Source: Streptomyces sp. NA02950 (GTDB taxonomy: Bacteria; Actinomycetota; Actinomycetes; Streptomycetales; Streptomycetaceae). From it: a stretch of 64,000 bases of DNA. Both the position numbers and the translations under genes were made by a program. This document shows, in pieces, positions 47,566 to 55,654 of the stretch (its first letter is position 1; each line of letters begins with the position of its first letter). The notes under the pieces were generated by a model. That model saw nothing but the letters and a program-made list of their open reading frames with translations. It had not been told where the DNA came from and did not search any database. The stretch spans positions 7,222,001 through 7,286,000 of the forward strand of contig NZ_CP054916.1 in NCBI RefSeq assembly GCF_013364155.1, given 5' to 3'.

Positions 47566-48914
47566 CCGTCACCGTCCAGCCGCTTCAGCGCCGCCTTCGC
47601 CGTACGGGAGGCGGTGGGGGAGAAGCCGGGGTTCAGGTCGAGGGCCGCGCGGAGGTGGCGGCGGGCGTCGGCCTTCTCGCCGAGCGACTTCTCGATCATG
47701 CCCCGGTGGTAGAGGAACGCCGCGTTGCGGTAGCCGGGTTCGGCGGCGCGCTCAGTGTAGCCGAGGGCCTTCTTGTCGTCGCCGGTGCGGTGCAGGGCCC
47801 AGGCGAGGGCGTCGGCCGTGTGCACCGTCTGCCGCCGCTCCCATTCGGCGCGGGCCGCCTTCAGGGCCTCCTCGGGGTCGCCGTGGTCGGCGGCGACCAG
47901 CGCGCTGTCGAGGTCGGTCGCCACGCCGTTGGCCTTCGCCAGGGTGATCCAGGTGTCCACCACGGCGTACTGGCGGCGCCCCTGCGTACGGTCGCCGCGC
48001 GCCTCGTACGCCTCGCCGAGGGCCGCCAGCTCCGCGGGCAGCGGATAGCGCTGGACGACCTTCTTCAGATCGCGGATCCCGGCGTCGAGCCGCCCGTCCG
48101 CCGCTTCGGTGCGGCCTCGGCCCTCCAGCGCGGGCAGATAGCCGGGGACGGCCCGCAGAGCGGTGTCGTAGGCCTTACGGGCGGTGTCGTACCGGCCCTG
48201 GCCCCAGGCGAGTTGGCCGAGCGCGGTGGAGACGTAGGCGATGTCGCTGGGCGAGCTCGCGGAGTCCTTGGCGCGCAGCAGCACCGTGCGCGCCTTCGCC
48301 GGGTCGCCGCGCAGTTCCAGGACGTAGGCGAGCCGGGTGAAGACGGGGATGCCGGGGCGGGTGGCGTCGGCGTGCTCCGCGGCCTTCTTCGCGTCCTGGT
48401 AGCGGCCGAGTTCGACGAGGGCGTCGACGCGGACCGCCATCGCGGCCTGGCTGTAGGCGTTCACCTTCAGCGCCTTGTCGGCGTCGCGCAGCGCGCCCCG
48501 GAAGTCATGGCGGGCGGCGGCGAGCGAGGCGCGTCCGGCGAGCGCGGCGTCGTTGTCGCGCGGCTGGACGGTCAGGGACCGGGCGAACGCCTTCTGCGCC
48601 TGCGGATAGCGGGTGGGGTCGCCGGTGCCGCGGGCCTGTTCCACATAGGCGGAGCCGAGCTGGGCCCAGCCCGTCGCGTCCTTCGGCTCGGCGCGCAGAT
48701 GCTGTTGGAGCGCGCTGATCCGGTCGGTGAGGCCGTCCGCGGAGACCTGCGCGAGCTGGGCCGCGGCGGGCCGCGCGGCGCGGGTCGCGGAGGGCCCGCC
48801 GCCGGATCCGCCCGGCCCGTCGATCACGACCGAGGCGGCGGTCAGACCCACCGCGAGCGCGCACACGACCGCGGCGGTGCGGGGCGTGTGAGGGGGGAGT
48901 GGCCGAAGAGCCAT
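47562..48914 (-). CDS. Secreted or membrane-anchored tetratricopeptide repeat protein
   Basis: 450 residues from an ATG at 48914. One N-terminal membrane helix or signal (RTAAVVCALAVGLTAASVVI), then an Ala/Gly linker, then TPR units from about residue 60 to the end: DATGWAQLGSAYVEQAR, YPQAQKAFARSLTVQPRDNDAALAGRASLAAARHDFRGALRDADKALKVN, GQLAWGQGRYDTARKAYDTALRAVP, NAAFLYHRGMIEKSLGEKADARRHLRAALDLNPGF. TPR proteins are scaffolds; this one should face the cell exterior. Its stop overlaps the transporter's ATG, and 170 bp separate it from the DUF4331 gene upstream, so the three genes probably form one operon. Confidence 0.9.
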   Translation of the reverse strand: MALRPLPPHTPRTAAVVCALAVGLTAASVVIDGPGGSGGGPSATRAARPAAAQLAQVSADGLTDRISALQQHLRAEPKDATGWAQLGSAYVEQARGTGDPTRYPQAQKAFARSLTVQPRDNDAALAGRASLAAARHDFRGALRDADKALKVNAYSQAAMAVRVDALVELGRYQDAKKAAEHADATRPGIPVFTRLAYVLELRGDPAKARTVLLRAKDSASSPSDIAYVSTALGQLAWGQGRYDTARKAYDTALRAVPGYLPALEGRGRTEAADGRLDAGIRDLKKVVQRYPLPAELAALGEAYEARGDRTQGRRQYAVVDTWITLAKANGVATDLDSALVAADHGDPEEALKAARAEWERRQTVHTADALAWALHRTGDDKKALGYTERAAEPGYRNAAFLYHRGMIEKSLGEKADARRHLRAALDLNPGFSPTASRTAKAALKRLDGDG

Positions 48915-49093
48915 GGTGACTGTTGCCTTTCGCCGGAACGTACGCCGGGGCGGGACGGGTCAGGGTCGAGGAAGTCGAGGAGTCGAGGGAGTCGAGAAAA
49001 GGCGTGAGGGGCGGGGTGGGCGCGGCCGCCGCGCGGGAGGTGCGGGGCCGCGCCCGTGTCCGGTCGCCCGGGGACCGGACACACGCGGACCGG

Positions 49094-50602
49094 TCAGTGC
49101 CTGCGGACCCGAACCGGCCGGCGGCGTGAGCGCCACCAGACGAATGCGAGGGTCAGCAGCAGGACGGCCCCGCCACCGGCCGCCGCGGACCCGGCCAGCA
49201 GCATGTTGTCGTCCGAGGACGAGCCGATACCGTCGCCGCCGTTCAGCAGCGACTCCCCGGCGCTCTTCTTGGACGCGAGGGCATCCGAACCGGAGTTGGG
49301 CAGCGCCAGATAGGGGAAGGAGCCGCCGAACTTCTGGTCGTTCTCGTCCACCGCGTCGCCCAGGTCGTTCTTCTTGCCGACGAGTTCGCCCTCCACGGCC
49401 TGGAGCGAGATGTCCAGCACATCGTCGGTCAGCCGTCGGCCGTTGGGGAATCCGGCGTTGTCACCGTCGAGCACCCCCAGTCGTTTGGGGCTGGCGGTCG
49501 GCTTGACGGAGGTGTTGAGCCGGAGTTCCTCGGCGGGGCGTACGTTCGGGGGCTGATTCAGCTTGGGCACGCCGGTGAGGAAGACCTGCACCAGGTCGTC
49601 ACGGGGCGTCTTCGGCGCCTTGATCTTGTAGATCTGCTCCACCAGCCGGGCCAGTTCCGGGTCCTGGACGAACTTCAGGAACTGGCTGTCGTCCCACGGG
49701 GACGAGGCGTTGAACTTGTCCTTGTCCTTGCGCGGGATGACCACCTCGTTGACCAGCGGACTGCCCAGCCGGGAGACCTGCGCCCAGTCGCCGTTGGCCG
49801 TCTTGCGGTGGGTGGTGGACCACAGGCCGATCACCGGCTGGTCCTCGGACTGCGTCAGCGTCTTCGTCGGCAGCTGGAGCGCGAGGCTCTGGACGTTGTA
49901 GCCCTTCAGGCTGTCCTGCCCCACCTCGGACATGTCGCCGCCGTACAGCAGGTCGAAGACGCGCAGATCGAGGAAGAACGGATCGTCGGCCTGGCCCGCG
50001 AACGTCGAACCGCCGCCGGGCAGCTGATAGACCGCCTGGTCGCGCAGGGTCTGGTACTTCGGCATGGACGCCTTGCCGACGTTGGACGGGGCGACCAGCT
50101 GGTTCTTCGCGATCTTCTCGCGGGAGACGGCCTTCTGATCCTTCAGATGGATCAGTTCGATGTCATAGGTCTGGAAGAAGTTCAGGTCCTGGTCCTCCAG
50201 GGAGGTCACCGGACCCGTGTTGTAGAGGAAGGTGTCCCCGTTGCGCAGGTGGTCCTTGAAGGTCCACCGGAACAGCAGATCGCCCTGGCCGTCCCCGTCG
50301 TTGTCCACATGCAGGTCGTAGCGGGCGTCATGGGCGAACTTGTAGAAGTTCGGGCCGCCCGCCGGGTCCTCGAACGGCAGCATGTTGACCACCATGGTGG
50401 TCGTGTCGGGCTTGTCGGGGCTGACGAACGCGTACACGTCCGTGGTGTCGTACTGCGGCTGACCGGAGATCAGCGGCGCCTCACGATGGCTGGACGCCTG
50501 GGCCGTCTCCGGGTGCAGCACGGCCACACCGGCGGCAGTGAGCCCGCCCGCGGCCAGTGCGCAGCTGACCAGCGCGGCCAAGCTCCTGGTGAATGCGGTC
50601 AT
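49094..50602 (-). CDS. DUF4331 surface protein with C-terminal anchor
   Basis: 502 residues from the ATG at 50602 with AAGGAC upstream. Residues 1-35 are a signal peptide. The mature part starts SSHREAPLISGQPQYDTTDVYAFVSPDKPDT, the unmistakable DUF4331 opening, and continues with VVNMLPFEDPAGGPNFYKFAHDARYDLHVDNDGDGQGD (an Asp-rich, Ca-like loop), FLYNTGPVTSLEDQDLNFFQTYDIEL and a long loop-rich domain. The C-terminus is one membrane helix (LLAGSAAAGGGAVLLLTLAFVWW) and SRRRPVRVRRH, but no LPxTG, so it is membrane-anchored and surface-exposed. It heads the operon with the TPR and transporter genes. Its function is unknown. Confidence 0.9.
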   Translation of the reverse strand: MTAFTRSLAALVSCALAAGGLTAAGVAVLHPETAQASSHREAPLISGQPQYDTTDVYAFVSPDKPDTTTMVVNMLPFEDPAGGPNFYKFAHDARYDLHVDNDGDGQGDLLFRWTFKDHLRNGDTFLYNTGPVTSLEDQDLNFFQTYDIELIHLKDQKAVSREKIAKNQLVAPSNVGKASMPKYQTLRDQAVYQLPGGGSTFAGQADDPFFLDLRVFDLLYGGDMSEVGQDSLKGYNVQSLALQLPTKTLTQSEDQPVIGLWSTTHRKTANGDWAQVSRLGSPLVNEVVIPRKDKDKFNASSPWDDSQFLKFVQDPELARLVEQIYKIKAPKTPRDDLVQVFLTGVPKLNQPPNVRPAEELRLNTSVKPTASPKRLGVLDGDNAGFPNGRRLTDDVLDISLQAVEGELVGKKNDLGDAVDENDQKFGGSFPYLALPNSGSDALASKKSAGESLLNGGDGIGSSSDDNMLLAGSAAAGGGAVLLLTLAFVWWRSRRRPVRVRRH

Positions 50603-50824
50603 CCTGTCGGTCCTTCGCACGCTTGTCGGGACTTTCCTTCAAGCAGCAATTCGGGGCCGACGGGCCGATGGCTTGGTCCGTCCGACAATTTGTCCGCGTG
50701 TGACAGTTACCGTCAACACCCTTGACGCGGTGGTGAATCCGGAGCACGGGACGCGCGCGTGACGGTTCGGGGAGGTAGGGTTACTCTGCCCGGGGCGGGT
50801 GCCCTCGTACGGGTGGGGAGTGTC

Positions 50825-51088
50825 ATGGAGCAGATAACGGTAAGGAGCAGGCCACGAGTGCCTGCGATCAACTGCGGGAGCGGTGCGTCCAGCGCGCGCC
50901 TCGAACGCCATCTCGCGGTGATGGGCGGCCCGGCCGTCCCGGAGCGGGAGGCCGAGGGCGCGACGGTGCTGATGCAGGAGCTCACCGCGCGCGACCATGT
51001 GCGCGCGAAGAACAGCCGGAGTGCGCGGGTTTCGCTGTTCGCGCCGCTGCGCCGGCTGCGCCGCTCGCTCTTCGGCAGTCGCGGCTGA
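50825..51088 (+). CDS. Small conserved-type basic protein of unknown function
   Basis: 87 residues from an ATG with GGGGAG upstream (MEQITVRSRPRVPAINCG). The middle (SARLERHLAVMGGPAVPEREAEGATVLMQELTARDH) looks like a short helix-turn-helix bundle; the end is Arg-rich (APLRRLRRSLFGSRG). It has no signal peptide or membrane helix. I do not recognise a named family, but codon use, ribosome-binding site and separate promoter region make it credible. It is divergent from the DUF4331 operon across 220 bp and convergent with the ABC permease. Its one Cys is near the start. It may be a small DNA- or RNA-binding accessory protein. Confidence 0.65.
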   Translation: MEQITVRSRPRVPAINCGSGASSARLERHLAVMGGPAVPEREAEGATVLMQELTARDHVRAKNSRSARVSLFAPLRRLRRSLFGSRG

Positions 51089-51243
51089 CCCGCCCGGTCC
51101 ACCGGGTTCTCAGGTTTCCGAGGTTGGTCGTCCGCATCCCGGGCAGGCACGAGAACACCCGGCCCGCTCCAGCCGGTGTGGCCGTGCTGTGAGGCACCGC
51201 ACACCCGGGCCGTTCCGGGATGCCGACGAAGGATGACGCTCCG

Positions 51244-51282
51244 GCTCACCGTCCGCCGCGCGCGTAGCGGCGGACGGTGAGC
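51244..51282. terminator. Hairpin overlapping the ABC permease stop codon
   Basis: GCTCACCGTCCGCCG (51244-51258) and CGGCGGACGGTGAGC (51268-51282): 15-bp perfect stem, 9-base loop. It includes the permease stop and last 10 codons, and lies between convergent genes, so it can serve both directions. Confidence 0.7.
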
Positions 51283-52046
51283 GGCATGAACACCGCCACC
51301 AGCAGCAGCGACCAGCCGATCGACGCCGCCACCGGGTGTGCGAGCGGCCAGGCCGCGTCCGGGTCCGCCGCCACGTTCCCGAACAGATCACGGCAGGCGG
51401 CCACCACCGCGCTGATCGGATTCCAGTCGGCGACACAGCGCAGCCAGCCGGGCATCCCGTCGGTCGGCACATAGGTGTTGGACACCATCGGCAGCGAGAA
51501 GGTGAGGCTGGAGAGCTGGCCCGCGGCCTCCTCCTTGCCCACCACCATGCCCAGGTACTGCCCGATCCAGGCGGTGGCCAGGCGGAACAGCAGCAGCAGC
51601 GCGAACGCCCCGAGTGCGGCCCCCGGCCCGCCCCGTATCCGCCACCCCACCGCGAGTCCGAGCAGCGCCAGCGGCACCAGCCCCACGGCGGCGATCAGCA
51701 CATCCGAGGCGACCTGGCCCAGCGGTACGGCGGCGCGACTCATCGGCAGGGTGCGGAAGCGGTCGATGACCCCGCGCTGCATGTCCTGCGCGGTGCCGAT
51801 CATCCCGGTGAGGATGCCGCCCGCCGCGATCGAGACGAACAGCCCCGGAACCAGGTACTCGCGGTAGTCGCCCGAGCCCGGCACCTGGATCGCGCTGCCG
51901 AAGACATAGCCGAAGAGCACCAGCATCATCAGCGGTGCGACCAGGGTGATGGTGAACAGCGCCGGGGCGTGCCGCAGCCGGGTCAGCTGACGGCCCAGCA
52001 TGGCCGCGGTGTCGCGGGCGGCCCAGCGGATCGTGGTGTCGCTCAT
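51246..52046 (-). CDS. ABC-2 type drug exporter permease (DrrB-like)
   Basis: 266 residues from the ATG at 52046, which overlaps the ATPase gene stop (ATGA). Six membrane helices are evident: LFTITLVAPLMMLVLFGYVFGSAI; YLVPGLFVSIAAGGILTGMIGTAQDMQRGVIDRFRTLPMSRAAV, which carries the conserved ABC-2 coupling motif; VLIAAVGLVPLALLGLAVGW; LGAFALLLLFRLATAWIGQYLGMVVG; FSLPMVSNTYVPTDGMPGWL; and VAASIGWSLLLVAVFMPLTV. It pairs with the DrrA-type ATPase next door to export a drug-like or lipid-like molecule. The 3' end folds into the terminator hairpin. Confidence 0.93.
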   Translation of the reverse strand: MSDTTIRWAARDTAAMLGRQLTRLRHAPALFTITLVAPLMMLVLFGYVFGSAIQVPGSGDYREYLVPGLFVSIAAGGILTGMIGTAQDMQRGVIDRFRTLPMSRAAVPLGQVASDVLIAAVGLVPLALLGLAVGWRIRGGPGAALGAFALLLLFRLATAWIGQYLGMVVGKEEAAGQLSSLTFSLPMVSNTYVPTDGMPGWLRCVADWNPISAVVAACRDLFGNVAADPDAAWPLAHPVAASIGWSLLLVAVFMPLTVRRYARGGR

Positions 52047-53005
52047 ACGGCGGCCTCCTCGGGGGTCGCGGTGCGGTGGGTGAGCCGGAGGAAGACCTCG
52101 TCCAGGGTGGGGCGCCGCACCGAGGCGTCGGCCAGCGGCACCCCGGCCGCGTCCAGCTCCCGGACCACCCGGGGCAGGGTGAGGGCGGGGTCGCCCGACG
52201 CCGCGCCGACGGTGCGGTGTTCGGCGTTGAGCTCCGGCCGTGAACCGGTGAGGTTGCCGAGGACAACGGCTGCGCCCTCGAGTGCGTCCGCCTCCGCGAC
52301 CACCACCTCGATCCGCTGTCCGATCGTGGTCTTCAGCTGGTCGGGGGTGCCGGTGGCGACGGTCCGGCCCTGGTCGATCACCACGATGTCGTCGGCCAGC
52401 CGGTCGGCCTCCTCCAGGTACTGGGTGGTCAGCAGCACGGTGGTGCCCGCCCGGGCCAGTGCGCGGACGCCGTCCCAGATCGCGCCCCGGCTGCGCGGGT
52501 CCAGACCGGTCGTCGGCTCGTCGAGGAAGAGGACGGCCGGTTCGGTGAGCAGACAGGCGGCGAGGTCCAGCCGGCGGCGCATCCCGCCGGAGTAGGTGCG
52601 GGCGGGGCGGTCGGCCGCCTCGGTCAGGTCGAAGCGGTCCAGCAGTTCGTCGGCGCGCCGCCCGGCGGCGGCTCCGCGCAGCCGCTGGAGGCGGGCGAAG
52701 AGCCGCAGGTTCTCGCGGCCCGTCAGATCCCCGTCCACCGAGGCGTCCTGGCCGGTGACGGCGATCCGGCGGCGCACCGCACGGGGGTTCCGTACGACGT
52801 CGTGGCCCGCGACGCGCGCCGTGCCGGAGTCCGGGGCGCTCAGGGTGGTGAGGATGCGGACCGCGGTGGTCTTGCCCGCGCCGTTGGGGCCGAGCAGACC
52901 GCAGACGGTGCCGGGCGGGACGGCGAGATCGAGTCCGCGCAGGGCGTGCACATCGCCGAAGATCTTGTGCAGGCTGTCACTAAGTACAGCGTACGTATGT
53001 GGCAT
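52043..53005 (-). CDS. Daunorubicin-resistance-type ABC transporter ATPase (DrrA-like)
   Basis: 320 residues from an ATG at 53005. Walker A is GLLGPNGAGKTTAVRIL, the signature YSGGMRRRLDLAACLLTEP, Walker B AVLFLDEPTTGLDPRSR, the H-loop region LLTTQYLEEADRLADDIVVIDQGR. The C-terminal DrrA-type domain (IEVVVAEADALEGAAVV through VRRPTLDEVFLRLTHR) is present. No ribosome-binding site precedes the ATG; a promoter TTACGT-18-TACAGT on the minus strand would start transcription at or next to it, giving a leaderless mRNA. Two TetR operator sites flank that start. It is divergent from the TetR gene. Confidence 0.93.
   Translation of the reverse strand: MPHTYAVLSDSLHKIFGDVHALRGLDLAVPPGTVCGLLGPNGAGKTTAVRILTTLSAPDSGTARVAGHDVVRNPRAVRRRIAVTGQDASVDGDLTGRENLRLFARLQRLRGAAAGRRADELLDRFDLTEAADRPARTYSGGMRRRLDLAACLLTEPAVLFLDEPTTGLDPRSRGAIWDGVRALARAGTTVLLTTQYLEEADRLADDIVVIDQGRTVATGTPDQLKTTIGQRIEVVVAEADALEGAAVVLGNLTGSRPELNAEHRTVGAASGDPALTLPRVVRELDAAGVPLADASVRRPTLDEVFLRLTHRTATPEEAAV
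52981..52997. promoter_or_regulatory. TetR operator 2, inside the start of the ABC ATPase gene
   Basis: TAAGTACAGCGTACGTA is the inverse of operator 1 with one change (TACGTACGCTGTACTTA on the other strand). Its centre is 44 bp from that of operator 1, and it lies just inside the first ten codons, so repressor bound here would block elongation or the initial complex. Confidence 0.6.
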
Positions 53006-53024
53006 GCGACTCACTGTAGCTCAC

Positions 53025-53041
53025 TACGTACGCTGTACGTA
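53025..53041. promoter_or_regulatory. TetR operator 1
   Basis: TACGTAC-gct-GTACGTA, a perfect inverted repeat. It overlaps the predicted -35 of the ABC gene and is 29 bp from the tetR start codon, the expected place for a divergent TetR regulator. Confidence 0.75.
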
Positions 53042-53069
53042 ACTAGGATGGTGGGCGAGGTGATGATCA

Positions 53070-53792
53070 ATGGCAGCCAGTGGCCGGGCGGCCGGGCCGG
53101 ACGTGATCTGGGCGCTCCCCGAGCGCACCGGCCGTGGCCCGCGCCCCGCGTACACCCGTGACGACATCGCCGAGGCCGCGGTGCGGATCGCGGACGAGGC
53201 GGGGATGGACGCGGTGTCGATGCGCCGGGTGGCCGCGGCCGTCGGCTGCGGCACGATGTCGCTCTACAACTACGTGCCGCGGAAGGAGGACCTGGTCGAT
53301 CTGATGGTGGACCGGGTCGCCGGCGAGTACGAGCTGCCCGGGAAGCCGTCGGGGGACTGGCGGGCCGATATGCTCGGCCTCGCCCGTCAGGGCCGCGCCC
53401 TGATGCACCGTCACCCCTGGCTGCCCGCCGCCGTCCTGCCCACCGGCGCCCTGGGCCCCAACGGGCTGCGGTACATGGAGTTCTGCCTCGCCGCGCTGGA
53501 GGGCTCGGGCCTCGACGACGGCCTCAAGATCGAACTGATCGGCATGGTCAACGGGGCGGTGATCTCGTACGTCTCCTCCGAGCTGGCCACCGCCCGGCAG
53601 CGGCGGGCCTCGGAGCACACGGCCGAACAGCGCCAGGCGGCCCAGGCCGGCTATCTCGCGCGGATCGTCGCGAGCGGCGACTATCCGCACCTCTCCCGCA
53701 CCTTCGCCGCAGCCCCCGCCGCCGGCGATCCGGACGAGACCTTCGACCGGCTCCTCGGCCGCGTCCTGGCCGGATACGCGGCCGCCTGCTGA
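53070..53792 (+). CDS. TetR-family repressor of the ABC exporter
   Basis: 240 residues from an ATG with GAGGTGA upstream. The helix-turn-helix is in GPRPAYTRDDIAEAAVRIADEAGMDAVSMRRVAAAVGCGTMSLYNYVPRKEDLVDLMVDRV (residues about 23-85), the TetR consensus. The C-terminal ligand-binding region (LARQGRALMHRHPWLPAAVLPTGALGPNGLRYMEFCLAALEGSGLDDGLKIELIGMVNGAVISYV) is of the TetR_C tetracycline-repressor type. Twin TACGTAC operators upstream, the divergent arrangement and the DrrAB-like exporter point to ligand-induced drug efflux. The ligand is unknown. Confidence 0.93.
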   Translation: MAASGRAAGPDVIWALPERTGRGPRPAYTRDDIAEAAVRIADEAGMDAVSMRRVAAAVGCGTMSLYNYVPRKEDLVDLMVDRVAGEYELPGKPSGDWRADMLGLARQGRALMHRHPWLPAAVLPTGALGPNGLRYMEFCLAALEGSGLDDGLKIELIGMVNGAVISYVSSELATARQRRASEHTAEQRQAAQAGYLARIVASGDYPHLSRTFAAAPAAGDPDETFDRLLGRVLAGYAAAC

Positions 53793-53794
53793 TT

Positions 53795-53815
53795 CCCCGG
53801 GTCCGCACCCCGGGG
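53795..53815. terminator. Short hairpin between convergent genes
   Basis: CCCCGGG (53795-53801) and CCCGGGG (53809-53815), 7-bp stem with a 7-base loop, between the tetR stop (53792) and the next gene's stop (53825). Confidence 0.55.
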
Positions 53816-53824
53816 GGCGCCCCC

Positions 53825-55033
53825 TCACACCAGGGCGAACTGGCCCTCCGGGCCCTCCTCGTGGTGGTCGAGCACCGAGGCCGGGCGACGGGCCGCGGCG
53901 GGCACCGGCAGCACACCCGCCTCGCGCAGCTCCGCGGCGGCGATCAGCGGGCTGTCCAGCAGCCGGGTGGCCAGGTCGCGGCGGTGAGGGCGGAGTTCGG
54001 CGAGCAGCGCCAGCACGGTGATCAGCTCGAGCAGTTCGGAGGTCCAGGCGGACGGCCAGACCCCCGGTACGACCGCCTCCAGGGTCCCCGGCTCACCCCG
54101 GGCCGTACGCCGCTCGAACCAGCTCTCCAGCACCCGCACCCCGTGGGCAGGGAACTCCCACGCGCCACGCGGCACCGGGGAAATCCGGCCCTCGCCCAGA
54201 CACAGGGCCGCCGTCTCCGGGTCGTAGTCCAGGGAGTCCGGCAGGCCGCGCGCGGGGAGCGGAGCGCGTACGTACGGGCGCTGGCCGCCCGGCATACGCG
54301 GGCGCTCGCCACTGTGCGCCCCGCGCGTATGCAGCCACAGCGCACGCCGCCCCAGCTCCACGCCCTGCGCCCAGACCTCCGGATCGGCCGTCAGCGGAAC
54401 GGCGCAGGGCGCGGAGTGCGCCGTGGCGGCGGTCCAGGCGAGCAGATCCGCGGCGGAGACGGGGTGGCCCAGCCGGGCGCCGAGGTGGTCCAGCAACCCC
54501 GGCGCGACATTGGGCTCCCGGCCGCCGGGCCGCCGGTAGAGCGGACGGATCCGGCCCGGACGACCCGCCGCGGACCAGCCGTCCGGCAGCACCGCGGAGA
54601 AGGTGAGCACCGGCTCGGGATCGGGCCCGGCCGCCGCTTCGACCACATGGATCTGCTGGTCGTCGGCGACCCGCCACAGTTCGGGCCGGGCGGCGTCGAT
54701 CAGCCGGTGGTCCGGTATCAGCCACTGCTGGTCGAACGGCCCGTACGCCACCCGCACCGGCTCCGGGCACGGACCGCCGGCCCGCACCAGCCGGGCGGTG
54801 GAGGTCCGCTGGCCGGGCAGCTGGGCCACGGAGGTGTGCAGGGACCGGGCGCGGGACGGCCGGAACAGCGCGGCGCGCTCCGCCGTGTCCCCGGCGGCCA
54901 CCAGCCGCTCCCACCGCGCGGTGAGCGAGGCGGCGTCGGGCGCCATCACCCACGCCCGGCCCAGCCGCAGCGGGGCCACGGACCACGGCATCAGGTCCCC
55001 AAGCGGTACGTCCCGTTCTCCCACGCCCGGCAT
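53825..55033 (-). CDS. Orphan type ISP restriction-modification C-terminal domain protein
   Basis: 402 residues from an ATG at 55033 (MPGVGERDVPLGDLMPW). The sequence matches the Type_ISP_C specificity region: VRVAYGPFDQQWLIPDHRLIDAARPELWRVAD, PGRIRPLYRRPGGREPNVAPGLLDHL, PYVRAPLPARGLPD, and the closing ASVLDHHEEGPEGQFAL. Complete type ISP enzymes such as LlaGI and LlaBIII also carry nuclease, helicase and methyltransferase domains, about 1500 residues in all. None of those is here; there are no NPPY or DEAD-box motifs. The protein is therefore a stand-alone specificity-like domain, a type found widely in Streptomyces. It could bind DNA without cutting it. The upstream start is uncertain. Confidence 0.75.
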   Translation of the reverse strand: MPGVGERDVPLGDLMPWSVAPLRLGRAWVMAPDAASLTARWERLVAAGDTAERAALFRPSRARSLHTSVAQLPGQRTSTARLVRAGGPCPEPVRVAYGPFDQQWLIPDHRLIDAARPELWRVADDQQIHVVEAAAGPDPEPVLTFSAVLPDGWSAAGRPGRIRPLYRRPGGREPNVAPGLLDHLGARLGHPVSAADLLAWTAATAHSAPCAVPLTADPEVWAQGVELGRRALWLHTRGAHSGERPRMPGGQRPYVRAPLPARGLPDSLDYDPETAALCLGEGRISPVPRGAWEFPAHGVRVLESWFERRTARGEPGTLEAVVPGVWPSAWTSELLELITVLALLAELRPHRRDLATRLLDSPLIAAAELREAGVLPVPAAARRPASVLDHHEEGPEGQFALV

Positions 55034-55206
55034 GGTATCCACGCACCCCCGAACCCCGCGTCCCCCGCCCGTCGGGGCCGCGGCCCGCGCCCGCCGTCCC
55101 GGCCCGCCGCGCCGGAACGCGCACCGGCGCTTCCCGGCGGGGCCGAGCGCGGCGCGCGCGTGGGCGTGCCACCGGCGCACCCACGGCGTGCCAAGCGGCT
55201 ACCGCG
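55034..55206. other. Non-coding GC-rich stretch upstream of the ISP-C gene
   Basis: About 170 bp without a plausible gene. It must carry the promoter of the ISP-C gene. It is not part of the tandem duplication that follows. Confidence 0.4.
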
Positions 55207-55654
55207 GTCGCTCGTGCTGCCGCGTCCGTCGGCCGTCGTCCCGGACCGCGGCGGCGGGACGCGGACCGCCGTGAGCGCATCCGCGGCGCGCCACTCGGCT
55301 GACGGTGGTGCGCCTGGTGCCGCGGCCCGCGTAGCGCCCCGCGCGGCCACGCGAACCGGCGTGCCCCGGCTCGGGGCGTGTGTCGGCCCGCCTTCGGCGG
55401 ACGGGTAACGAACCACTCGGCCGGCGGCGGGTCGCTCGTGCTGCCGCGTCCGTCGGCCGTCGTCCCGGACCGCGGCGGCGGGATGCGGACCGCCGTGAGC
55501 GCATCCGCGGCGCGCCACTCGGCTGACGGCGGTGCGCCTGGTGCCGCGGCCCGCGTAGCGCCCCGCGCGGCCACGCAAACCGGCGTGCCCCGGCTCGGGG
55601 CGTGTGTCGGCCCGCCTTCGGCGGACGGACAACGAACCACTCGGCCGACGGCAG
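55207..55654. repeat. 224-bp tandem duplication
   Basis: 55207-55430 and 55431-55654 are near-identical direct repeats starting GTCGCTCGTGCTGCCGCG, with only a handful of substitutions and no indels; the period is exactly 224 bp. It is not a multiple of three and has no conserved open frame in either copy, so it is probably non-coding. The second copy ends exactly at the stop codon of the GntR gene (55655). Confidence 0.95.
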
